Part shown: piece by piece, positions 47,076-60,186 of the stretch
How the letters are laid out: every line of letters begins with the position of its first letter
How positions within the stretch are numbered: position 1 is the stretch's first letter
Assembly: GCA_026874595.1 (NCBI GenBank)
Contig: CM049318.1
Location: 47,162,456-47,226,455 of the forward strand
Source: Sipunculus nudus
Taxonomy: Eukaryota > Annelida > Sipuncula > Golfingiida > Sipunculidae
Direction of reading: 5' to 3'
Length of the DNA: 64,000 nt
Notes under the pieces: generated by a model
What the model saw: the letters and a program-made list of their open reading frames with translations, nothing else
Databases searched by the model: none
What the model was told of the DNA's origin: nothing
Position numbers and translations under genes: made by a program

Positions 47076-50000
47076 ATGGATATGTCTGTAACAGTATTAA
47101 GTATACTGTTTGTATTTTACTTTCGTGGGTTTCATTTACAGTAAGACTCCGAACTTTCCCCAACATCAGGAAGTTGCGATTGCTTGAACAGGGCTGGATG
47201 GTGGCGACTGATTGAATGGACTTGTGAAAATGTTCTTTGAAAATAAACAGTGGCGGTATGCTTTATATATATTACTCGAAAGGAAAAATAACAATATTTT
47301 ATCTATCGAGGTCTGGTAAATAATTGCATAGACTCCACTTTTTTTGCTGTGGGCGTATGGACGGATGGCAAAAGAATACAGTTGTAGTGATTGTCCAAGA
47401 ATTGTAAGAAGTCGGGGGCGCTCTGTGTGTTTGTATGTGTGTCTGTGTGGGAAATGGCCGGAAGTGTAGCGCCAGCATTTGATTCGCATTCTTCCTTCAA
47501 CAAGCTGAGTCCGCTTGTAAGTTTCCGATATATAAAATATGGGTTATGAGAAAAGTTTTTTTTAAAGACAAAATAAATAAATAAATAATTTAATTCGCTG
47601 ATATAATTACTGATAATGCTGGAGAAACTACAGTACAGACAGAGCAGTTCTCTGGGACGGCCCTCATGCAATCCTGAACCTCAGATGTCTGTCCCTTATA
47701 TTATACGCGGCCAGAACACAGGTCTAGGTATAGTCTTTAATAAATAGTTTCCAGTCTCTCTGTTTCTCTGAAACACACACACATGCACACATGAATCTCC
47801 GAAAAACACCCCAAGACCTCGATAAGACAAACGTATAAGATATGCAGTTCTGATTACGACAAAAACAGTGAACGGTATTAATACCAGGGGGGCATTCCAC
47901 AGAAACAAAATCAGCATTGTGGAGCAGCAAGTGAGAAGATGGTCCAAATACACAAGAATATAAAACGGTGCATTTGAGAGAAATTTTAAAATAAAAAATA
48001 ATAGAAATATAGAGTAAATCCTTTTGTCTTATTCTGTCTTAAATGATGTTTTAGACAGAGGGTTTCAATCACAGCGAGGGTTACAGAATTAAGCTCATTT
48101 GCAATGGATAATAAATCATATTCTACGTCGTGGAAATTGCAACTGAAAATCAAACAAATTTTTACAGTTCATTTTTTTATGAGGAGCATATTCTGCAGAT
48201 ATTAAATTAATTTCGCTTATATAATACAATGCAAGTTGTTAATTTTGGAATAGCGGCACCGTGTGCTGCCCGTGTTTCATTAATATCGCGCCGTATTGTT
48301 TAGTCATACAGAGAATCCAGTTAACCATGGATCAGGCTGATCACTTTTGGAGTCAAGGAAAACAAGATAGGTGTCTAAGTCGGGGATTTTTATGTTTTAA
48401 TTACTAAGTCAAATAGATTACCACTATTATATTCTGGAAAAGGATTACAGTTTACCATAACCACAACAAAATATTTGATCGAAATTACTCTCGTAGATGT
48501 TGCCTTTCTTGATTGACATAAGACAGTGCAAACATAATATTTAGCAGACAATATTGGTAAATTTGAAAGAAAAGCTGTTAATAACATTCTCAGCCAGTAA
48601 TACAAGTGAAACTAGACTTCTTGTAATCATGGAAGTCCACCTATCTCTCACCCATATCCCACCCCTTGATTCTCCAGGGTTTGGTGTTCCCATTGATCTA
48701 GCCTTTTTTTATCTATCTGTAACAGTTTAGAAAGAACTATCGTTCTGTAAAACAGCAATTGTCTTTCCTTCTTGAGTTTTCCCAGACGTTTTTGTGATTT
48801 GCATATTTTAAAAAAAGTAATGACGATATCCTAACCAAACTTCGCACTGCACTTACCCGTCGTAACAGGCAGCCTTTACTAGAGTTATAAAGGTCTTGGT
48901 CCAGCAGCTTCGGAGGAGATGCGTGTCGACCGGAAATGGCCGATGGTTGCGGTCGCAGAGGGTGTTGATGCTAATTAAACACTGATTATAGGAAATAAAG
49001 TATCCTGGTTAAAGGACATTCATTGTATAAATGTCAACGAGTAGTTAATGAGATTCGGCCACCTCCATTTTGACCTTTTGTCCTCTACGGTGATCGTTAC
49101 CATTGGCCTTTTTTAACTAATGGTTTGTATGATGTAATATTTAAGTATTAATATAATTGTTAGATATAAATTAAATTTGCTTGTCCCTTCTTGAGATTTT
49201 ACGGATGAGATGAAAATGGTGATGTCACTTTTGATAATTTACATATTATTAACATATTATAAACGCTACTAAAACTGACACAGCACTCCTACATTGTGAA
49301 TGGAAGCTGTGTGTTAAAGTTTCAACTTTATACGTCCACTGATTACTGTGGAAACGTGAACTAACTCAAAAGCGATTAGTTATCTAGCTCATGTCGTTCC
49401 ACGAGTGAATTCCAGGTTATTGAAACAAATGTTTGGAACCAGATTTTATGAACCCATTTTTAACCATTATTCTGTACCTCATACAAATTAGGAGTAAATC
49501 GACATTGAAAATATATGATCTAAAGCACTATGACCTTGAAAAATAAGTCAAGGTCACTGAAACTGGTTCAAACTTATTGGACTATAGTAATGAACAACTC
49601 GGGAAAGAATCAAGGTATCGGATAAAAAAGTGGCAGAATAATACGAAAAAGAAGAACGGGAAAAAACAAATATCTCCACCTATCCATAATTATTATCTTA
49701 GAAACACGTAAAGAAATATGAAGTTAGAAGACTTGAAACCGTCACAAAATGCGAGTATTGTTATTGTTTTTGTGTGCTCATAATGTTTAGGTGCTGATCA
49801 GAAATATGGATGAAATGCATGCGAATGACAGGATAGTAACTGTTGGCTAACACAATGTGGCATTAGCTTCATGCTTCAGGGTCAGACTTTAACATTTGAC
49901 AGGCTTTTGCTTCAAGTGTTTACAGATATATAGGCTTCTTTAAAGCATGTGATTGCATGGTGATATTGAATGGTGATCTTTATATTATATATTCAAGGGA

Positions 50001-51797
50001 TATTTAATATAATTTGCATAACCATGAATAGCTTTAGGAGAGGTTCTAAACAATCAGTAAAAATATTTTCTGTCCAATTTCGACTTAAAATGATAAACTG
50101 GCAATACAAAGACAATATGAAAAAATATTTGGCAGGAATAATTGATAAGATAAGGGATAAAACCTGGTTGCCTAATGTGAAAGAATGTACAGATGCGAGA
50201 TATTACATTGGTTAATATTTCTTTTAAGTTTCATTAAAATCGATCATATCTCTGGTAAGTTATTGCTCTGATACAACAAAGAAGCCTCGTGACCTCTAAC
50301 CTAACAACTATGATGGGTTTTGTCCAGATGAGATAATCTATTAAGAAGGAATTATAGGAAATTTTATGAAATCGATCATATCCCTGGTGAGTTGTCGTGT
50401 CCACACTAATTGTAAGCATAGATTGTCTCAGACGGCCGTATAAAATGCAATATAAATTCGAAAAATTCCAAATATTGCGAGTTTCGCAACGAACCATGTA
50501 CGGCAGTAATAAATCATCAAGACAAAATAAAAACCATGGTTCATAACGATCCACCCGTGGTTCCTCAGATACAAGCTAACAATATTTCTTTTACAAATAG
50601 CTCTGTAACCTTGAAAATATATGTCAAGGTGACCCATCTTCTGACTTTACCGAGATTTTGTGGATATGCATCTGCTCTGAAGAAATGACTCACATGTTTA
50701 ATTATTTTGAAATATTACGCTCACAAGGTCATTTCCGTTAACGGACGCCGGGGGCAGCAGACGCAGGGCGGACCTCATGTGTTATGCCAATAGATCATCA
50801 GCCTATATAGGCTATAATTAATGCCTTAAACTTCCTTACTACCAAAAGTGAATGCCTCATCTCCACATGCTCACAAACTTTTAAAGACAGTGAACAAACG
50901 GTCCAAAAGTTTCAGTACTTAATACTAACAAAGGCAATGGCTATTATTCCTCCTTAAAATGCCAGTGGACCTGGAAGGTGAAGAGTAACGGACAGAGAAC
51001 AAACTATACCTCGGTGTCACAAAAAACGTGACCAAGTTTTAAACATCTGCTAGATGCTCATTCTCATATAACAACAAACTAAGCGAGACTAATAAATACT
51101 TGGCATTGAAAATTTAAACATGTCAAATGCTAAAAATTTCAGAGCAATTGCAGTGAAATTGTAGCCTGTAGAGCATGGGAAAACAAACAATACACTAAAC
51201 TGAATCGAAGATACCGGCAAACAATAAGCAAACACATCGAACAGCCAACAGGTGAGGGGGCTTGACGTCTGATAATTGTGTCAAATTTTCTTTATGACGG
51301 ATGATTCATGAGCTTTCACTGCTTTCAATATTATTAACCGAACATCTTACTACAAGAAATGTAGTTAATCTCTGATCACGACCCATGGCCCCTGTTCATA
51401 ATATGGTTTAGCTATGTGCTTAACCCGTAAAATGAATTCATTTATTTAGTGGCTACAGTCTGCCAGACAGATATGTTTTATGCATCCTCTCATTCTTACA
51501 GTAGACCAGTATTGTGATTTTCACGTTCTTTTTTCTTATCTAATGTTTCAACAGCAACACGTTTATTTATTTATTACCACATTCTGCAGGGTAGCCTTCT
51601 GTTGTAAGCAGGGCCCGGTTCCAGGTATACAATACAAGACATTTATTATCAACATGACAATAGATTTAAGTACAAGTTACAATACAGTGTAAATGACAAA
51701 CTAAGATTATAAAACTTAGTATATAAGTCCAAAATGATATATTCAACCTTAATGGTTTAGTTCAATAGTTTATTTTCGTCATGTTACGTATAATTCT
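47076..51797. other. Intronic, no gene recognised
   Basis: AT-rich. A duplicated 'aaatcgatcatatctctggt' block occurs at about 50238 and 50368. 'aagtcaaggtcactga' near 49544 and 'tgtcaaggtgaccc' near 50622 are AGGTCA-type boxes. The - and + frames between 47166 and 50637 carry no recognisable domain. Confidence 0.45.
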
Positions 51798-51822
51798 GTG
51801 GCGTTATTTCCTCGGTTCACAG

Positions 51823-51995
51823 GGCGCATGCCGTCGATACGAGTGATGTCACCACGTCGGGTCGTGACGGGAGAGGAGCGCCTCCTAGCGCATCTTTTTG
51901 GCGGTGGCTACGACCCTGACGCGAGAGGCGTCGTCAACGCCAACAAAACTGTCAACGTGGAGGTCAACTTCCTGTTGCTCAGGATTCAGAGACTG
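51823..51995 (+). CDS. Exon 2 of nicotinic-type cys-loop receptor: start of ligand-binding domain
   Basis: This exon encodes the first part of the mature extracellular domain of a pentameric ligand-gated channel subunit: 'TGEERLLAHLFGGGYDPDA' (first helix and loop), 'RGVVNANKTVNVEVNF' and 'LLLRIQRL' (first beta strand). It resembles nicotinic acetylcholine receptor subunits (LL..LF..GYDP..R.V.N....V.V...L.L.QI) more than GABA or glycine receptors. The acceptor is TTCACAG|GG. The exon ends in phase 0 at CTG|GCAAGT, a GC-type donor in strong consensus, at the usual place just before the conserved DEKNQ region. The family then needs further exons (Cys loop, four membrane helices), which lie outside the window. 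Two bases at the start complete the codon left by the exon at 35385. Confidence 0.85.
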
Positions 51996-53740
51996 GCAAG
52001 TTGCACCTTTTGCTCTCTACATATATAGCGTTTAACCTCATTCCTTATAATTCATTTGGATAATACTGTTGCTCAGTTAAACGTGATGTTGTAAATATGA
52101 ATTTTAACGGTATATGATCTTTTTGTTAAATATCCAATCAGACAGTGAAAGAATGATAGGATCTTCTAACTCCCAGGTCCAGACATGTACTTTATAAACC
52201 AATCTAGGTAAAAAAACGATTGAATCTTGCAGAATGACATCTTATATATATATAACTTAATAAGTTGTATATGAAATAAGGGCATTTACTGCATATGTAC
52301 ATGCTCGTACCATTCAGATCCCATCATTAGAATAAAGCAAGTGGAAATAAGGGCAGCCGAACAGTGCTGGGTGAACGGGCACCTTTTGCATTGTCTTCCA
52401 GGTTGTCCAAATTATTTGAATCATAAATAATATATGCATAAGTATTTAATCTTGATATCCTATAAGTGGGCGATTATGCTATACTGGTAATATTTGGATA
52501 CTGGTAAGCTGTTGGGAGGCCTTGACACGTGCTGGTATGTCGAACGTTGAAGTACAACCCCCCATGTTTAGTAAAACTTGGTACAATATTTTGACTCCTC
52601 TTTCGATAAGAGGCTCTGCTTCACTTATTTAACAAAAAATCACAAAATGTCTTTCTTTGATCTTCAAAAATTCTAGGTACAATTTTTAAAAATGGTTTTA
52701 AAACAGGCACTTAGATTTTCCACAAGTGGACCCGTGAAACGGATAAACCACAGGTGATTTGGTGTGAAAATTTGCAATATTGAATTCAATGTATAGTATA
52801 TGGTGGATTAAGAGAAAAAAATCGTCACTGCCAGATCATATATGGAGAGGCACGCACAAAGGGCATATACTGATTTGCAAATGTCGCATTCTGGAATAAT
52901 GCATGTTTCTTTAAAGTTTATTGCATACGTTTCCTTTTCTCATTATGCGAACCCGGCTTAACTTAATTGACAACGCTCGTTTAATGTGAGCGTCTTGCTG
53001 GAATCCGATTATATGTTCCATCAAGAAATATGAGGGGCCAGAAAGGAATATATTTTGACTAATTAAACAACGTTTCATGTTCCCCTAAATATTGGCTTCT
53101 AGCTCAAGCTAGATTTGGGGTATATTGTGTAGTATTTACCAGTCAGATATATGCATTTAGACCAGTACTTAGGTTCATAGCCTTGGTGTAATTGTAACAT
53201 TTACTGCTTCTGTATTCTTCAGTAAAAATGCGAAAATATTGACTCTTTTCTTTCAAACCATCAAGCAGCATGCCTTTGTCTATAATATTAAAACAGATTT
53301 CTAACAATGTGATTATAATTTATATCTATATTCTTTTGTATTTACATTTTTATTGAAAGGTGATTCATTGAGACAGGTAGATCAAATATTGAGATAGTAA
53401 TATTGCCGCGAAGGATATAAATTGTAAAATTATGTGATTTACTCTCAGTTATTCGTGATAAAAAGTACTTATAACACCTCTGTGACGGATGTGTGAGCCT
53501 TTTTATTCACAAACTGATAATAAACAGGGTGCATTTACCCATGATGAAACAGAAACCATTTGACCGGAATTGATTGCATGCGGAGAAGTTGCAGCAGTGA
53601 AGATAAACCATATTTTATCATTTGTAAACTCTTGTCTGATGAATGTGCTTGAATATTTGCTGATTTTAGCGACCTTCGTAGATCTAAACAAAACGGACAG
53701 CCTCTGCACCGGTAGATCGTAGTTTCTTACCTTTTCTCCC
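51996..53740. other. Start of intron 2, no further exon recognised
   Basis: AT-rich. 53470-53730 is a second copy of the dispersed repeat at 43230-43490. I searched for the next receptor exon (DEKNQ...W motifs) and did not find it. Confidence 0.45.
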
Positions 53741-53749
53741 CCTCGCAAC

Positions 53750-54480
53750 GAAGTTTCGAAGGGGATATAGTAACGCCTCTGTTCGTGCGTTTGTGCATCG
53801 GTCCGTCTGTCCGTCCGGAATTGACTTATGGATCGATTTCAAGCCAAACCGTTTGACTAAAACCTTTCACCTTGCACATATGGCTCACCCACCCTTAGAT
53901 GAAGAACCCTATCGATTTTGAGGTCACGGGATCATAGGTCACGGCCACAGGGCCCACTTCGTGATAAACGTTGTAGACCAATTAAAACCTAAACAGTATG
54001 ACCTGAACATTTCTTCTTGCACATATGGCTCACCCACTTATGGATGTAATACCCTATTGATTTTGAGGTCACAGGGTCAAAGTTCACGGTCACACGGCCC
54101 AGTTCTTGAAAAAGCTTGTGGACCCATTTAAAGCCAAACCGTTTGACGAAAACCTGTCAGTGTCATCTTGCTCATATGGCTCACCCACCAATGGATGAAG
54201 AACCCTATTTAGTTTGAGGTCATCTGAGCTTTAGTCATGGTCATTTTGTGCCGTCTGGTCGTCCGTCCGTTAACAGGGCACGTTTTGAAACCGTAAGATC
54301 TACGCTTCCAAAATCTGGCATACAATTAGATGTCCCTAAGATCTCCAACCATGGAAAAAAATTGGGTCACTACGATTTCTTTCCTCCGAGATATTAAGGA
54401 AAAACCTCAATTTTTCATTTAAAACCCATAATGTTATACTTCAAGGCTGCCTAATATCAAAACCACTGATCTGTTTTTGT
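53750..54480. repeat. Dispersed repeat: three units of about 145 bp, then a family A unit
   Basis: After 'cgtccgtctgtccgtccgg', units with 'aagccaaaccgtttgac', 'cacatatggctcacccac', 'gaagaaccctat' and 'gattttgaggtcac' start near 53845, 53988 and 54135. A family A unit ('gttaacagggcacg', 'gggtcactacga', 'cctccgagatatt') follows at 54270-54480. Confidence 0.8.
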
Positions 54481-54603
54481 TCCTATATATTACAAATATT
54501 CCCCTATATAATGCCTATGGACAAAACAGAAATAAGGACAGTATTGTGTAATTTCTTGAAGTTATGGGCCCGAACATAATGCAGTTTGTGAAAAATGAGG
54601 AAA

Positions 54604-55780
54604 AGATATTTACTCTATACTGAAACATATGGATAATAACCCATTTGCTTATAGGAAAGAATGTGGGACTGCATAAGCTATTCTTGTGCTCTTGGACCGT
54701 GTGAATAAACATTTAAATCATTCGCATACTTATGTAAGAACCCTTTTTATAGATTATAGCTCAGCATTTAACACCATTAAGCCTCACCTCATGATTAATA
54801 TGTTACAGCAATTAAAGGTTCCACATGATCTGTTTGTGGGTACTGGAATTTCTCACAGTAGAAAGCACTATGTAAAGGTTGGTATTAGCAATTCATCGGT
54901 CTTAGGGTTGAAAACAGGGGCCCCACAAAGATGCGTGCTTTCCCCATTTCTCTTCATAATTTATACCAATGATTTCCAGGCTACACAACAAGGATGTCTA
55001 ATTCTGAAATATGCAGATGATACCGTAGGTGTTAAATTAATTTAAACAAGTAGTTACTTGGTGCAAGAATAATCATTTGTTACTAAATCCTTCAAAGGAA
55101 TTGATAATGGGTTTTAGACAAAGACGAACCTGTCAATATCCGGTATCTATTGATGAAACAGAAGTAGATATTGCACAGAAGTATAAATACATAGGGGTAG
55201 TATTAGATGACAGGCTTAAATGGGATAATAATGAAAAATAGTTACCATAAAAGGCAGCAGCGTTTATACTACTACGGAAACTGGAATCGTTTAATATTGA
55301 TAGAGAACGACTTGGTCCATTCTATTCTTCGATGATCCAGAGTGTCATATCATATGCTTTGATATGCTGGTAGGAAAATCTGACCTGCAAGAACAAAAAG
55401 AAAATTGAACGGATAAAAAAAATAGTAGAAAAAGTTATTTGTCTTTATTGAGAGGACATACATATTATCTATCTAAATAATGTTTTGAAAATGATGAAAA
55501 AAATGGTTGAAGGTAAAAGCTTGCTAAGTGATTATATTAACTGGCTAAAATCAAGCCGAAGGCCGCAGTCTCTGAAATGCAGAACAAATCGGTATTCCAA
55601 TTCATTTGTACCGAAGGCGATTAGATTGTTTAATGCATAGATTAATCAAAATATAATATTACACTACTTTTTAAATAATATACTACTTTGTCTTTGTTTT
55701 TCACTCAGCACCTTATCTTACATATGATATTTTGCGCAAAGCAAATTCCTGGTATGGAATAAATCTTGTATCTTGTATTT
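54604..55780 (+). pseudogene. 5'-truncated non-LTR retrotransposon RT, CR1/L2-like
   Basis: A broken + strand reading starts in the RT fingers ('NNPFAYRKECGTA', then a stop), then 'VRTLFIDYSSAFNTI', 'GLKTGAPQRCVLSPFLF' and the catalytic YADD at 55010-55021. After a frame change near 55045 it continues with 'LNPSKELIMGF' and 'KYKYIGVVLDDRLKW', and ends 'TNRYSNSFVPKAIRLFN' (near 55635), the usual C-terminus of this LINE type. Endonuclease and ORF1 are absent through 5' truncation. Stops occur near 54675, 55240, 55375 and 55450. The clade is inferred from motif style only. It lies in the inferred intron 2 of the receptor in sense orientation. Confidence 0.88.
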
Positions 55781-56050
55781 AATCTGTTAAAATCTGAAAT
55801 TTAAAAATAAAAACTCCAAAATTAGGCTAGTTATGGAATTTTTTGGACGCTCTTATTGTATTTTCTTCCATTGTCAAGTGGCCCACTTTGGTCACTGGAG
55901 ATCATTCAGTGCAGCTCTCTCTGCTCTCCAGGCTGTTGTTATGTAATCCCTTCACTCCTGGCCAGCCCCCGGTCTTGGTTAGCTGAATCAGGCTGTCTGC
56001 AGTATAACTACAGCAGAGAGCCTCTCTGAGAGTAGACTTACAGATTATTT
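55781..56050. other. Junction between two LINE fragments, unassigned
   Basis: A GC-richer 200-bp piece (55870-56045, 'cagtgcagctctctctgctctcc') is unlike either LINE fragment. It may be another small insertion. Confidence 0.4.
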
Positions 56051-57400
56051 CGCAAGTTCGGTAGGTACCCGCCAAGGTTGTATGATAAGTCAATTTTTAT
56101 TTATTTTATTTATAAATGAGTACTGTTACATGTTAAATGGAAGCGATTTTCAAGAGATATATGTAAATGGTAATCTCTCAGATTTAATGACATTGTTTTT
56201 TGCAGATGATATGGTTAATTGTGGAGATACTGTAGGTAGACTTCAGCAACTCTTACAAAAGTTTTGTAAAAAATATGGTTTTAAAATTAATACAGATAAA
56301 ACTAAGATTATGGTATCGAGGAAAGGTGGTCCTTTACGAAAAGTAGAAAAATGGTATTTAAAAGGTAAACAGTTAGAAGTGGTTCCATACTACAAATAAC
56401 TTGGTATAATTTTTTCTACAAAATTATCTTGGTCAAAAACACAACAACAGCATGTTTTACAAGCAAACAAAGCTATAAGCCTGATAAAAACATTCAGCAA
56501 AAAGTGTAAACATGTTAGTACAAAACATCTCTTTTATTCGTTTGATCAAATGGAACTGCTAGTACTAATACATGAATGTGAGTTATGGGGTTTTAAAAAA
56601 TCAGAAACAATAGAGAGAGTACAGTACAAATTCTGCAAACATATTTTAAATGTAGGTCAGAATACTCCAAATGCAGCAGCATTAGGAGAATGTGGCAGAT
56701 TTCCTTTGTTTGTAACTTGCTTATTGCGTTGTATTAAGTAATGGTTTAAACTTTTGCAAATGCAAGAACATAGATACCAGAAACAGGTGTACAGTATGTT
56801 GATGAATTTTGACAACAGTGGTAAATTAAAAGGGTATCTCATGTAAGGACATTGTTGTTCTAGTCTTGTTTTGGATATGTTTGGATGGCACAGTACATTG
56901 GAGATGTGAATTAATTTATGAAAGAAGTTGAAATGAGAATAAAAGACATGGCCATTTATAATTGACATTGTGATATTAATATGTGCAGTAAACTATACTA
57001 TTATGGTACTTTTAAATCCATGCTCACTCTTGAAAAATATTTTTATTGTATCCCAAATAAAAAAACACCATACAGCACTTGCTAAATTTCGATGTTCAAA
57101 TCATGAATTAGCCATAGAAATGGGACGCCATAATAATATATCTCGTGAAGAGAAGATCTGTAAATATTGTTTATGCTATTTATTCAACATTGTTGAGGAT
57201 GAAGCTCACTTTATGCAAGAATGTAAATTATATCATGATTTGAGGTAAAATACATTAGTTAAGACTTGAAATATCCAAATGAACAAAATTTTATAAAATT
57301 ATTTAATTTAGATAATCCTTTTGAAATAACAAAAGTTGCTGCGTATGCGTTTTATTCGTTTTTGAGAAGACGGAAAATGATATGGTTGAATTATGTATTT
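56051..57400 (+). pseudogene. Second non-LTR retrotransposon fragment: RT C-half and Cys/His tail
   Basis: Starting at 'SVGTRQGCMISQFLFILFIN' this reads the RT from the GxRQGC motif, FADD catalytic box (56199-56210), 'FKINTDKTKIMVSR', then by frame changes the thumb and a long C-terminal region ending 'REEKICKYCLCYLFN' and 'VEDEAHFMQECKLYHDLR' (57140-57247). This Cys/His tail is common at the end of ORF2 in invertebrate LINEs. It differs from the CR1-like fragment just upstream, so it is a separate insertion. Several stops (56397, 56739, 56842 and later) make it inactive. The clade cannot be fixed without a tree. Confidence 0.85.
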
Positions 57401-57443
57401 TAAATGGTACTCATTGATGACGGCAAAATAGATTCATTGTGTA
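57401..57443 (+). repeat. LINE 3' end box (also at 61303)
   Basis: 'tactcattgatgacggcaaa' then 'atagattcattgtgta' matches 'tactcgctgatgatggcaaa' then 'atagatacataatgta' at 61303-61340, consistent with a shared LINE 3' untranslated end. Confidence 0.6.
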
Positions 57444-59972
57444 TAGTGTGGGGGCATATGTCACCGAGTAATGTTCCCTGTAAAAAGTGGACACCCTACA
57501 TTTTTGTGATCCTTAGACCTTAACCTTTACAAAAAATTATGGTGCCAATTTTTCTTTAGTGGTTTTGTAATTTTTCAGGTCTTATTTGATTTTAGAGTAA
57601 AAATTGAGGGACAATATATATAAATATTTATTACAGAGGGAAATTTAGCAACAAAACACCTCAAAATGGTTAGTAAGATATATTACATCACAATAAACTA
57701 GACTAGACACACAAAGACTGCGTTAAGACATTTATACCTATATTAGAGAGCACTCGTAGAGCGCATACCTTCGCCAACATGGATCAGCATCAAGGTCCAT
57801 CAGACTAGCCAGGAATAATTAATCATGTGTTGTATGGCCACCAGTTTATTGTTTTATAAAATTTCATTGATAAATTCATTTTAAAAAAATTGTATATAGA
57901 CACCAAAGTATCCTGGGGTAGTTTGTGGAATGTGTTTGGCAGACCACTTGCTCATTTCAGATAACCTGTATCGTATACAGTATGGCCCTGTTTTCCCTGG
58001 TTTTAACCATTGACTAAATATTTGCTTCATTCATACATAACATATGAAAATGGCCCTGTTATTCTTCAATTTAATATGATTTTGGTGTTGCGCTATCCTA
58101 TTATTCGATTATTACATCACCAACCTCACTAGCCGCTCGCTGATGGTGAAGGTATAGAAACACGTCTCTTACGGTTAGTTTAACCAAAGTATATCTTAAG
58201 GTTCCTGAGGAATTCTAAGGAGTATTTTTTATGATTTGGTCATGATCAAAGAAATAATTTATTAAAGTTTTAGGTGGATGACTAATTCTTTAAAAATATT
58301 TTGTGAAGAATAAACAACAGACAAAAAGGACAACTTTGACTTTATTTAGTGCCATATTCTAACTAACCCAACCCAAAGTTTTAGGAAATGCTACCTAGTC
58401 CACCATTCACAGTGAAATGAAGTACATATTAAGAAACAAGAAAAATAATAATCATATTTCGAACGTTGATCATATAACCTCAGCTTTGTGCGGGCAATAT
58501 TATATCATTCTGGAGCAATTATACCTTCTTTGGAGTAGCTATTTTCATCAGTTATTTTACTATTCGTTGCAAATCTTTTGTAAGCTGGGCAACATTAGGC
58601 AGTTTACAGCAGACAACTATTTACAGACATTTACAGTAGAATGAGAGATGTAAAGGACATAATTAACATTGTATGAAATGCATGTTTTGATGAAGAATTC
58701 ATTAAAGAGAATGTTTAATAAAAACAAAGGGACCTCAGAAAATGTAGAAGTTTGAGAAAAGTCCTCTTGAAGGAAACATATTTGAAATTAAATATCAAAT
58801 CATAACAAAGTGTCATCATGAGTCATAATGTTATCGTACGTGTTTACAAATGTTCTTCTATGCCATCTCCCCCCTAACCCCCCCCCCCCCCCAGGTCTTT
58901 TTTTAAAACGATTTTGTTTGGTAGGCCAATTTTATTATACATTTATGGGAATATAAAACCGAGGCATTTAGGATTTACCGGTACAATTACAAAAACGGAC
59001 AAAATTGGTAAAACCAATGATAAAGTTTAAATATAACAACGGTAAAGATAAATGCTTGTTGATTATTATTGAATTCCTGTTGCATTTTTTTCATTATTAT
59101 TAAATGACTTGTGATGGCACAATGGCAACATAGGCTTCATCCTTCCGAACAAAATCACTGGTAAAAATTTTTTTGGGTATGAAAATAGTAATCTGCAGAT
59201 GATGAGTAGTACCCAGCTTGTACTATCTATATATAATGCAAACTATAAAATGAAAAATAGAAACTATTCTGATATTTATCAAATCTGATTGGTTATGTCA
59301 TTAAATGCAGGGTATGTCAGATGCAGTAGAGTAATGTACATCTTTGATTGGAGCCCATGTTCTTTTTATCATTTTTATACCAAATAACTCCAGACAAAAT
59401 CTAAAGCATTGTATGCCTGCTTAACTAATGCTGGTTTCCCTTAAATCGTGATTAAGAACAAGTTTTATTAAGTGCACAAGCTAACAAAATGACATTTGCC
59501 CTATACAAGAAACAAACGCCTTAAATGTAATTAAAGGTTTTTGCATTCCTTTTTTTCATATTAAGTTATTGTAATTTTTATAGAAAAAAAACCATAAAAA
59601 CAATAAATTCTTTGGGCTATAATATGGGGGTCGGTATAGAGGAAGTCAACATTAAGGTTGTTTAAACAGCACATACAAACCCCTTTTAAGTACTTTAAAC
59701 TTCTCTGATATAGTACATTTTCAAGTAAATTTCAAGTAACTAAATCTCAAAGAATCTGAACTTGGTTCGTGTTTCTCACTGCTTGTCCAACTAACTGCTA
59801 ATGATCTCACCTTAATAATAAATTGTTTAAAAGTAGGAATAATTAAATCATTTGTTTTATGTTCATTTGGCAAATGTTAAAATTAAATATTAAATCATGT
59901 CTTGTAAACCAATATTTTATTTTAAATGATTTTGGAAGAAAATACAATTGTGTATGAATGCCATTGAGGTAA

Positions 59973-59975
<3 letters not shown>

Positions 59976-60034
<59 letters not shown>
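59976..60034. repeat. Compound (CT)n(AT)n microsatellite
   Basis: About 19 CT units are followed directly by about 10 AT units. Confidence 0.97.
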
Positions 60035-60112
60035 TTAGTAATACTAATACATAATATTATATAATATACTAATATATATATATATACTAATATAATGATA
60101 AGTGTGGGTTTG

Positions 60113-60186
60113 GAGTAAGAGTGACGCCTTTTAGATAGACTAATATTAATAAACATGTTACTATCTAAAAGGCGACATTCTTACTC
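60113..60186. other. Near-perfect hairpin with 26-bp stem and 22-nt loop
   Basis: The left arm GAGTAAGAGTGACGCCTTTT plus AGATAG (60113-60138) pairs with 60161-60186 with two mismatches. The loop is AT-rich. It could be a miniature inverted-repeat element or a small hairpin RNA source; the sequence alone does not decide. Confidence 0.75.

Larger units (their letters stand above)
35458..51822 (+). other. Intron 1 of the receptor gene (16.4 kb), repeat-filled
   Basis: It starts GTAAGG and ends TTCACAG at 51822. It holds a degenerate 28-bp repeat, a TCGA-rich segment, the 46-bp array, and two 27-bp arrays joined by (AT)n. The remainder is AT-rich with no other exon recognised. Confidence 0.6.
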
